From the NCBI GenBank assembly GCA_002633025.1, contig NMRB01000616.1, positions 1 through 64,000 on the forward strand: 64,000 nucleotides of DNA. The letters are read 5' to 3'. The stretch's first letter is position 1, and each line of letters opens with the position of its first letter. The translations under genes were made by a program, and so were the position numbers. The DNA comes from Notospermus geniculatus. Its lineage: Eukaryota; Nemertea; Pilidiophora; Heteronemertea; Lineidae. Below the pieces are notes generated by a model, which worked only from the letters and a program-made list of their open reading frames with translations, made no database searches and was not told where the DNA came from. Below are positions 22,187-33,600 of the stretch, piece by piece.

Positions 22187-22929
22187 CTGAAAACCAAAGT
22201 CACGTTTTCTTATCTATGATGTTTTTTATCATCAATCAGAGAAGAGAAACCAAAGAGCCGACATAAATGTAAACTCCTTGAATCTTTGTTGTATCTCAGC
22301 CTCAAGTGAGAAGGGCCCATTGGTCTACTCTGTGATAGGGTATTAGTCACAATTGGGTGACTTTAGTGTCAGTCAGTGAACTTGGTGTTTTAGCTGTGGG
22401 AGGCGTGCCTGTCATGTTGGATGGCTGGTTTGGCCTCTCTGCCATCTTGGATGGCTTACTTGCCACAGCCTGTGCCACATTGGGTGGCTATTAATGTTGA
22501 TCACTTTGCAGTAGAGGGCCACATCATTGGGTGGTTCCTCTTTGTGTAGGCATTTGTTTACACAGTTTAGTGACCAGTCGAGTGTACTTTAATGTGTATT
22601 TTTATCATAATATTTTGAAAGATTTATTTGTTTGTTTCCAGTAAACTGTTTGATCATCATACTTTGCTCTTTGTATCGGTCATTGTGATGACTTTGAGAC
22701 GTCCCCATGGCTCCTACAAACTCCTCACGTCAGAGGCTTCCACCTGAAAGAGGTAGGATTGGATGGAATACAAAATAAAGTCAGTGGGTTAAACTGTTAA
22801 AGCCTGCGGCACAGTGGAGCTATCTGCTGAGCAAAAAGTCCATCTATGCCTGATATGATGACACTACTCTTGACACTACTGACTCCATTATCTCCCGGAT
22901 TATCTCAGACAAAGGAAAGCAGTAACTGG

Positions 22930-24277
22930 CAGGGTGTGTACAGCTTGTGGAGGAAATTTACCGCGGTAAGACATTTTAAAGACTTTTTAAGACCAACTAT
23001 CAGCAAAATTTAAGACCTATGTTCTTCTAAATGAAGCAGCCGAACAGATCCCTGGGAGGGTTTCCGCAAGGAAAAAAATGATAGGAGATCAATGTGGCCA
23101 AGAAGGCGGGGTCCGATTTTAGACGCCTGGAGATGTGATTTGGATCATTTCCCGGCATTTCCCACCAATGATTTTTTACAAAATACAACTGCCTTGATAT
23201 GAAAGGTCATGGGGGTTTAAGATCAAATTCCCCATTTGGGATCCCTGTCAAGTTATGTTTCTGAAACTTGGAGGGATGAATGAAGGGCAATAGACATTAT
23301 TTTTGATAACATAAATGACTAATTAGCTCTTTTGTTTTAGTATGATTTTCTTCATTAGGTTTTGTCCGCGCAGGCAAGTGGTCAACATATGGCTTTTTCA
23401 TAGAAAAACCTGGAATATGCACAAAATCCAACCCACTCTACAAGCCTATGATAAAAAAAACAATTCTGTTCCAAGATATCATTGTCAAAAATGACCAGAA
23501 AGCCAAAATGAAAATGTCTTAAGCGACCCTCTGAGCCAAGATAAAAATAGGCCTGGGGGATTATGCCTAAAAACCACAACCCAGACCAAATGAATAGGGT
23601 CTAGTCCATTATTCTTGAGGGTGGACTGGATACCATTCAATGCCAGTCAATCAAACATGAATTCACAATCACATTGATGTGGTACCTGGATAATAATAGC
23701 CATTCAGAATGAAGAATAGGGCATAAAGCATACAATGAAAGCCTTCCCACCTCTTCAAGAATAGTTGAGCCCAATCCATGTCAATTTCGGGACTATTGGC
23801 CCTTTTGTCAAAGATGTCAAGTCTAGTCAAAACAGTGATTATTACAGGTTCTGAGTGTTAAGCAAAACACAACTTAAGGAGAAGTGAGTTATCAAATGAA
23901 GCATTTTTTAGGACTTACCAATGAAAATCAAATGTTTTTCTTTTTGATATATGTAGCAGACAGTCAACGCTAATAGGAGGTGAAAAAATCAGCCCACGAA
24001 ATGGCCAGATTCTAGGAGTAATTTGGCCTCAAAGATAAAACAAAAGAGCTAATTAGTCATTTATGTTATCAAAAATAATGTCTATTGCCCTTCATTCATC
24101 CCTCCAAGTTTCAGAAACATAACTTGACGGGGATCCCAAATGGGGAATTTGATCTTAAACCCCCATGACCTTTAAGACCTTCTTACAGAAATTATATGTA
24201 TTAAATTTAAGAGTGTTTAAGGCGTTGAAAATGAAAGTGCCAAATTTAAGACTTTTAAGAACCTTGTACGCACCCTG
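22930..24277. mobile_element. Large foldback element with CAGGGTGTGTACA termini
   Basis: Both ends read CAGGGTG(T/C)GTACA inward. Sequence at about 23215-23345 is repeated in inverted orientation at about 24037-24180. No matching target duplication was found. The ends suggest a hAT-related family. Confidence 0.6.
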
Positions 24278-24330
24278 TGAAAGATCCTTTGATATTGACA
24301 TCTTAAATCAATAAGCGAGCTTATCTTCTT

Positions 24331-24336
24331 TTTATT
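24331..24336 (-). terminator. Candidate poly(A) signal for zwilch
   Basis: AATAAA on the minus strand lies about 350 nt downstream of the TGA at 24688-24690. It is the nearest clear hexamer I saw. It sits just outside the foldback element at 22930-24277. Confidence 0.3.
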
Positions 24337-24687
24337 TCAGATTGTGCTGCGCAGGAATGTCATTCAAATGTTCAGGGTTTTGCCCACCAAATGAATGGTG
24401 TGGATAGATGCACGCTTTACGCTGCATGTACATAGTAAAATGTTCCCAACATTTGAATGTAATGATGATAATGAAGAAAATTACAAATAGAAGATGTTGA
24501 ATGGCACCTTACCTGTAGTGATCTATTACCGGTACTGTGAATTACGTGAATTCAACAGAATAATCCAAAGGGTTCGATATGAGAAAGTGAAAACACTGCG
24601 TTGTCTCAGAGAAATATCAAAAACCACTTTCTCTGTTTGACACATGATATATCGTCTTCTCATTTGTGTGTAGTCTCACTACAGACG

Positions 24688-27600
24688 TCACCAGCATATC
24701 ATGTGATCTCCGACTTGTTGGTTCACGCACCGGTAGGGGCACCTCATGGAACTGGTGCTGGGGTCAGGGTATGAAAGCTTGAGACATATTGAGGTATTAC
24801 GAGGTAACTGGGTCACATCCAGGGTTGTTCCAAGGGATGACTGCCAAGACTGGGTGATTTCTAATAACAGTATGCCCACCCACACAACTCACTGAGGCGT
24901 GACTTCAAACGTTAGATGACTCATTTGAGAAGTGTGGCAATAGGCACGCCCGTTAAAGCGAATCGAAAGCGAAAAAATTTGATTTAGAAATAGAATTTGA
25001 AAGGGGACGAATTTTCAGCAAAAATGTAAACAAACTTCTCCAGAATGTCAACAAAAGAAATTTTCGTGCATTCTGATTGGCTGAATTTTCTGTTTACAAA
25101 CACCATCCAAATGTAAACAAAATCCGCTTTCGATTCGCTTTAAATAATATTTGATAATATTTTGTGTCAAATGCAGGAGGAAACCTCCGATTGAAAGACA
25201 AATCACTCTCACCACATTAACCCCAAATGTAGATCTGAAGAAGCCTGATTTAGCTCAGTCTTTTCTGGTTTCTCCAACTGAAAAGTGTCTGAGGAAGACC
25301 CCGGTTGGGGTCGAAAATTTGCAAGATTCTGGAAGTTGACTTCTTGAAACATATCATTTTGTGTGTCAATTTTTGTGCTTTTTCTTTCCATGGTAAATTT
25401 GCGAGTAAGATTTAGCCACACAGGCAGATTACTCCTATTGTGAAGCTTTCCCCCTCGACAAAAACTGAGATATGAAGTTTATTTACTTATATCTGTCCTG
25501 CCTGTTTAGTCCCAGCATAAACTCACAGTCCTACTTAGAGACCAGCTCACACTTGAAAATGACAAAACTCATTTAACCACTATGCAGTATGCACAAACAA
25601 ACCTGTTCAGAACATGAACTACCCGTAAATGCCTGATCTTATGTAGGTATGTATTTTTTTAATAACCATTCAGTCTGATCACTTCCGGGTGCAATCAAAA
25701 GAACCGTTCACTTGAATGGTTCTTTGGTATTTTCTATCTTTGACGCCACTGACAATGACATCTATAAATCATTTGCTTTGAGGGTTTTGTTTTCTTTGTT
25801 TGTCAGTCTGAAAACCATTTTGAGTTATTGAGATCACCGACACAGAGCACAAAAAACTACACACAAGATGGTAGTTAAACATACAGTGGTGTGAAGTATT
25901 GTTCGAACACAGGGAATTTAGCTTTTCATTAAAAGGCAAAATTCACCGCTTCTGTATTCCAATATCTAAATCAAAAGTATTTGAAGTAAGTCGTAGATAT
26001 GCACTCCTCCAGACTGATGTGTTTTGGTTGAATTCAGATACTGCATATCGCGAGAACGGCGAAAATATCGAAATTTGACATATTTCGTGAGATTTGCCGT
26101 TATCACCATTTTGTCTGGATATTTTCTGGAATTTTTTCCCCCTGCAACAACATGTTGAATGGGGTATTCCCAGGAAGTGTTTGGAAACAGAAGTTGATAT
26201 TCATACACCTAATATTCAAGTTTGAAGTCTGTGATATTTTTCACTAACAATTTGATATTTTCCAGAAATCTTTGTATCACTCGCCAACTGTAAAACGAAG
26301 TTGGATCAGATAGAAAACCATATCCTACATCAATTTTAGCGAAAAAAAATCACTTTTGATTAAGTCACTTCATCAATATTGCAAAATATCAAAATCGTGG
26401 GATATATCAAGAACATGATAAGTTGAATCTCTCCTATTTGCGAATCAGTATCATCATCCAAACAGCGGCAGATGGTACCCCCAGTCAACGTGCTGTTGCA
26501 AGAGAAAGAAGTGTGCAAAATATCCAGGCAAAATGTTGATAATAGCAAATCTCACGAAATATGTCAAATTTCGATATTTTCACCACTCTCGTGATATCCA
26601 GTATCTGAATTCAGCGAAAACATATCAGACTAGAGGAGTGTGCATATCTAAAAGTGACTTCAAATACTTTTGATATAGATATTGGAATACAGAAGCGAGG
26701 AATTTTGCCTTTTAACGAAAAGCTGAATTCCCCATGTTCGAATATTAATTCACACCACTGTAAAGTCATCTCCAAATCTTGCAAACTTTCGACCCCAAAC
26801 TGGGGTTTTTCCTCAGGTACTTTCTAGTGGAGATCCCAGTGCCTGAGGAAAACCCCGGTTTGGGGTTGAAAAGATGCAAGATTTGGAGACAACTTTGAGT
26901 TACTGAGAGGGTAGAATATTGAGGTTTTTCACTGATGTCACATTTCTCATGCCACTACCATACTGGCCATCACCCGGCATGTTTTTTCAATTCAACGTTT
27001 TAATGGGGGGGGGGGGGGGGNGGCACACCATACACTTTCACTTGGAGAAACCTCACCAATAAGGACACCAAAGTTCAGTCTAAGTTGGTCACCTCTATTC
27101 ATTTTGACCTGTTATTAAGACACCTCTCAATTAAGGACACCAAAGATCAGTTGCAAATCTTACATTTTGACCTCTGTAATTTAATTTTACCAATGAGGAC
27201 ACCAAAGTTCATTCACAATATCATTTCTACTGATTGTGACCTCTGTTATTCCAGACACCTCTCAATTAAGGACACCAAACTTCAGTCACACAAAGGTCAT
27301 TTTGACCTCTGTTATAAGGACACCTCTCCAGTAAGGACACCAAACTAGTTATGCAAGATCACATCTATTCATTTTAGCCTCTGTATTCAGGACACCTCTC
27401 CATTTCATTCATCATTTGTCAGTCCCAAAGATGTCTATTAGAGGGGTCACCCAAGTCAAATGACTAGAAAACCCGATTATGAGATTCCTTCACAGTGATG
27501 AGTTGGTATAAAGTCCTCTCTGCCGTTGACTCATTGCCTCCGTCTATATTTGGATTCGTTAGTGGTACGTGACTAGCGACGGGTTCACCGACAGCGAATA

Positions 27601-30600
27601 CCCTTGTGTGTCCCGTCTCGCCGGTTTTGCCACAGCGGCTTGTTAAATTCATTTCCCACCTGGAGGGGGCGCACCTGGAAGGACGAGCAACGCGATCTTA
27701 TAGACTTCAGGTAGAAAGTGAATGAATGTGGAACCGGCACCAGCAGAACTAATGTCACGACGTGGCGCTGCGACCAAAGTCTCTTTTTCTGACGTTATTT
27801 CCTTTCCATTTATTCATGGCATGAAAATAAACCATTCATGTTGGTCAACCGACAGTAAAATTTACATCATCGTATGGCAGGTGAAATTTTCTTTTAATCT
27901 CATTCCTTTTTTAAAGAAGAGATATCATGGCGACAAAAGCAACGTTTTTGTCTCAATGTTCCTGTACAAACATGTACCGGAAATTTTTTCATGCCGGAAT
28001 GTCAATACCTAAAATGACGTCAACGGTGTCGCATCGGTCTCATCACTCACAGCGCCGACCTGTCGGGATAAAACCGTCATGCGGGTTCCCCATTGCTGCA
28101 GAAACTGACAGTGTTAAACTATTTCTCGGCAATTCAAACTATGGATCAGACAACTCAGGTACTTACCCTTCTAAGATCTTCCTGACAGCCTTGGCGGCCA
28201 CCGGGAGTGAAAACTCGTGGTTTGGCTCCAAGTCATGCGTTCTGTAGTAATTCAGGGCTAATCTGAAAAAACGAAATGTTTATTAAAGCCTAGGTCACAC
28301 TGTGGCGACTTTGGCGGGCGAATCCCCACGAATTAGAATGAAATGGACCATGGACCATGTGCTCACACCTTTGGACATAATGTTGCAATGACAGAGAGAG
28401 GTATGTTCTTGGTCCATCGACCATTTCGTTTTAGTTCGCGGTGATTCGCCCGCCTAAGTCGCCACAGTGTGACCTAGGCTTAAGCACCCTCAGTACTAGG
28501 GTCGAAAAGTGTTAAGACTGGCTGTCGCTGGATATCTGAATGCTAGTATTCATGCACCATGTGTAACGCACATCTTGAAAACACCGAAGTACATGTAATC
28601 CGTAGCAGTCTCCAGAGATTAGTGGTGTAGCGGCTGAGTTTTCCGCCAGAATCCCATGTTCCTACAGGGGGAACACCCCATAGGTGGCGTGTTGTGCCTT
28701 ACACATGCGTGATGGAGTGGCATGCTGGCATTTTGTAGGGGGCACCCCCAGCTCGCTGTCAGCAGAAAATAAACAAATATTCGCAGTATTCGTAATTGTT
28801 ATCGTTCGTCTTGTCCCCTTTTCTGCTGAAGGTAATTCCTCCCTTAACAGTGGAGCAACATCCAACCTCGGCCCGGGCCTAACGAATCTCTGGGTACGAG
28901 ATTGCTTCCTTACCTCGCTGTAGCAGCCAAATAAGATCCATGAAGATGGAGATGATGTTTCGTAACCAGGAAGAGTTCTAAAGCACAATGTAGTTTCTCC
29001 AGCTGTTCAATTTGTTCTGGGATTGGAAGAGTAGTATCTCTGTATGGTTCTATGTCGTGGGGTTGAAGGAAGTCCTCGCCTGGAATGACATGAGACAGAT
29101 GGTCAGAGGACTGTGACACTGGCATGAAAATACTGATTTACTTGTGAAGATGGGGCTTATTACAATGGTACTTCTATACTTGTCTTGTATATGCTTCCAT
29201 CAGGGCCAAAGCCAAATCATTATTGTCCGTGGTAAGTACATGTATGGAAATGATAATATACAAGAAGTCAACTTCCAGAATCTTGCAAATTTTTGACCCC
29301 AACCGGGGTGTTCCTCAGGCACTTTCAGTAAGAACTGTATGTAAGTAAGCATGTAAGTATGGAAGTATGGAAGAGGCCATCTCAAGCTACTCATGTTCCT
29401 CACTTGGATGGGGTCTTTTACTTGTCCTTGCAAAGGAACAAGGTACAAGGCACCATCGCTTACTGTCCCAAGTGACAGACATGAAGAGGTTGATTTTTCC
29501 ATCAGGGCCGAAGCCATAGAATTATTTGCGCATTTAAGTACGGAAATGGTCATCTCAAGCTACTCATGTTCCTCACTTGGATGGGGTCTTTTACTTGCCC
29601 TTTGCAAAGACACAAGATACAAGGCACCATGACTTACTGTCCCATGCGATGGACATGAAGAGCCAGGAATGATTTATCGGCGACTGAGTAGTTTGAGATG
29701 GCCTCTTTTGCACTTACCAGGCAAGTAATGTTATGGCTTCAGCCCCGACAGAAAATTTCTTACAAATACAAACTGGCATGACCATGGCCATTTTCATCTC
29801 CAAACTCACCCAGGAAAAACTCAAAATAATCCTGGCGTAGTTTGTTTATTCCGAGCTCCACGAGGTATTCTAGCGGGGTCAATCCTTCTAAATGTGGGAC
29901 TGAGGGATGAATATTTCGTTCACAATCATGGATGAACTGTGCCAATTTTGTCTTGTTGTTTGGGTTAATCTGGAAAGATATGTGCAGAATGATTCTATTG
30001 TATTTGATTTTTCCATCAGGGCTGAAGCCAAAGCATTACTGGCCCTGGTAAGTACGGAAGAGGCCATCTCAAGCTACTCATGTTCCTCACTTGGATGGGG
30101 TCTTTTACTTGCCCTTGCAAAGGCACAAGGTGCAGGGCACCACGACTTACTGTCCCATGGACTGAAGAATTAGCAAATTGATGTCAGCTGTGGCTACAGG
30201 GTGAGACGTCTGCTGTGGCTACAGGGTGAGACGTCTGCTGTGGCTACAGGGTGAGACGTCTGCTGTGGCTACAGGGTGAGACGTCTGCTGTGGCTACAGG
30301 GTGAGACGTCTGCCGTGGCTACAGGGTGAGACGTCTGCTGTGGCTACAGGGTGAGACGTCAGCCGTGGCTACAGGGTGAGACGTCTGCTGTGGCTACAGG
30401 GCGAGACGTCAGCCGTGGCTACAGGCTGAGACGTCTGCTGTGGCTACAGGGTGAGACGTCAGCCGTGGCTACAGGGTGAGACGTCTGCTGTGGCTACAGG
30501 GCGAGACGTCAGCCGTGGCTACAGGCTGAGACGTCTGCTGTGGCTACAGGGTGAGACGTCAGCCGTGGCTACAGGGTGAGACGTCAGCCGTGGCTACAGG

Positions 30601-33600
30601 GCGAGACGTCAGCCGTGGCTACAGGCTGAGACGTCTGCTGTGGCTACAGGGTGAGACGTCAGCCGTGGCTACAGGGTGAGACGTCTGCTGTGGCTACAGG
30701 GAGAGACGTCTGCTGTGGCTACAGGGAGAGACGTCAGCCGTGGCTACAGGGTGAGACGTCTGCTGTGGCTACAGGGAGAGACGTCTGCTGTGGCTACAGG
30801 GAGAGACGTCAGCCGTGGCTACAGGGAGAGACGTCTGCTGTGGCTACAGGGCGAGACGTCTGCTGTGGCTACAGGGCGAGACGTCTGCTGTGGCTACAGG
30901 GAGAGACGTCTGCCGTGGCTACAGCGTGACATTCTGTCCTCTCCGCCTACTCACCAATGGCAGCCAATTCACACGCCTCAAGTTGGTAAACACGTAGCTC
31001 AAACTGTCCTTCAGATCTTGATATACTGTACACTCTGAAGGCAAAGAAAACGTTAACTGTACCCACTTTGTTACCCTTGTTTTGAAAGACAGCAAATTCT
31101 GCAGCAAGGGACTCATGCCCATAAAGCATGTAACGGATAAAAATTAAACGAACTTTGCAGTGCTCGAAAAGTAGCTGTTTTCATCGCCATTGGCTACAGG
31201 ATTTTCCCATTTGGCTATAAAGGATTTTGTCAACTTCACCAATTGGCTACAAAAATTCCTTGATTTTCACCATTTTAATCGCCATAAGTCCTTTCTATTT
31301 CCATTGGCAGTATCTCAATCATAGATACATGTATTTGGCTATGAAATTGTAGACATTTAGCCAAATGGCTACCTTTGAACAACTGAACTTTTCGAGCACT
31401 GCTTTGGTGACAAACTTTGTGCTATGAATTATGAAGAAGCACCTTGCACGTCATCCTCCCATAGCAGGGCTTTGGTCTCACTCACTTCATACACTCGCAT
31501 GAGTGGATGAAGAGAGGAGTTAGGTAAAAACCCCTGCTGTGGGAGGATGCTTGCATGTCATCGTCAAGTTATTTGACAGGTAATCAAAACCTCGTCCCTA
31601 CATGTATGTACCTATTAAGATATTCCAGAGTTTTTCTGTGAAGTCGAGGTCCTTGCGAGGTTTCATGACCGTCAGATGTTCAATGGTGGCAGCGACGTCC
31701 TCGGTTGCTTCTGGTTGGTGATCGGAGAGGCTGACGACAGAATCACAGGCTTCTGGAATACAGAGGAGATGAGATCAGAGAGGCTGATGACAGAATCACA
31801 GGCGTCTGGAATACAGCGCAGCAAGTATAAGACCCGAATGACGTACTGACGTCACTTTTTTCGCTGTTGACGTCATGTCGTCAAAGCATGTGTACATTTT
31901 TCTACACAGTTTTCTGTGGAAATTTCCCCAAAAGACGTTGTCAGTATTGGCATCCTGTGGCATTTCTGACGAAACAAAGCAGTGACATATGGAGAACTTT
32001 GAACATGAAACAGGGCAGTGTAATTTAATCAAAATTGAACCAAGAGAGAGGTTTATTTTGGGGCAAGAAGTAAATGGAAATACTGTTAGAAAATAGGACT
32101 TCCGCGTCTTACAGTGACAGCGCCACGTCGTGACGTAGTTCGGCGGGTTCCTCATTGAAAGCCAACTGGTACAAGAAAACTAGTCTCTCTCTGGGTCATC
32201 CCCTTTCGGGAGGACATCAGGACTTACTTTTCATCAACTCCTTGACGCGGATCATCAGAGGGACGTCGTATTCCTCCACGGCCCAACAAATACGCTGAGT
32301 TGTCAAACCTTCACTGAACATCTGAAAGTTGAGAAAAAATACAAATACATTGTAACAACAACATGTCCAAGGTGACACCAACGGTTTGTTGATTTCAGGA
32401 TTGTCTGCCCATTGTGAAATTTGACTTTGTCGATTTCTGTAGTTGTTCTCTGGTGTCAACTTCGGTCTTCTTCTGCGCGACTTGCGACTCATTTTGTTGT
32501 GCCGGGTCACAAATAACAATATTATAGTAGGCCTAGGTAAAGTGGTCTTGGCGACTCCTATTAACTTGTCTGCCCCCAGGTTTGAGCAGACGGTATCTTC
32601 TGTTGAAGTTTTATAAAAACCTTGGAAATGAATTGGAAAAAATTTGAAGAAACATTCTTCAGATGGTTGATAGGAACAACCTTTCTTCAAATATTTTTCA
32701 ATCAGTACCACAGGATGTGAGAAAACTTTGACAGAAGATGTCGTCTGCTGGACTCTGGGGGACAGATGAGTTAAGGCCACTTTAGAAGACAAATCAGGAT
32801 TCCAAAGACAAGAATTTCCCTTCATAACTTGTAACATCTTCAAATTAGTGCCAAGATCGTTACCTTGAGTGCAGAGAGTTGTTGATAATGGTGATGGGCT
32901 GGACTTGACTGATCTCCGGGCGTCACACAGGTGAGCTGCAACAGAGAATTACGGTACAAAATGTGACATTTTACTACTAAAAGGGTAGCATCAAACCAAG
33001 ATATGGTCTTGCCGCAGACAGGCATCCCTTGAGCAATCCTCGGCCCTGCAGCACGGAGAACTTAAACCGAATCATAAGAAACGGACTCACCACTTTAGCC
33101 CTCGCATCCAACGGCGGCATGTCCAAGAATTCTCGAGAATTTCCCCACTCAAACTCGAGCTTAACGCTCCCGTGGACGTCATGCGTCTCCACGTCAATCA
33201 ACTTCACAATCTCATAAACGGCGTTGATCATCTTTGAATATTCATTCGCTTTCATGGATACCAGGTGTTCAGATTGAATCTTCTTCAAGTTGACGTCTTT
33301 TCCAGATGAAATTGCTGTAAAAGTTAAAAAGTTTTAAAGTTATGGTTTATACGCGTAGTCTGATATCAACTCTGGTAGAGGTTCTCATATCTGACTACAC
33401 TTTAACCCCAGTCTGTCCTGAAACCTTTCAGTAGAACTCAGATGAGCTGCTCATTCAGTACTACAATCGAGCATTTCTGACCGGTACCCATTTATAAATC
33501 TGAGTGGAGAGAGGCCAGTGAGGCAAAGAGACTTGCCCAAAGTCTCGCACCACAGTCATGACAATGGGATTCACACCCAGGACCCACTGACCACTAATCG

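Noticed and set aside
28662-28988. Frames of 80-108 codons on both strands
   Set aside because: They overlap a zwilch exon (28914-29079) and intron; the zwilch frame explains the conserved part.
30187-30925. CRISPR-like array of regular repeats
   Set aside because: Units are head-to-tail with no spacers, in a eukaryotic intron; it is a minisatellite.
30651-31038. Long plus-strand frames with repeating RRLLWLQGETSAVATGRDV
   Set aside because: They are a by-product of the 25-bp minisatellite, whose three-unit period keeps frames open. They lie in a zwilch intron on the opposite strand.
32217-32843. A 208-codon minus frame
   Set aside because: Only its last 31 codons (exon 32228-32321) are zwilch. 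The rest is intron between two well-supported exons.
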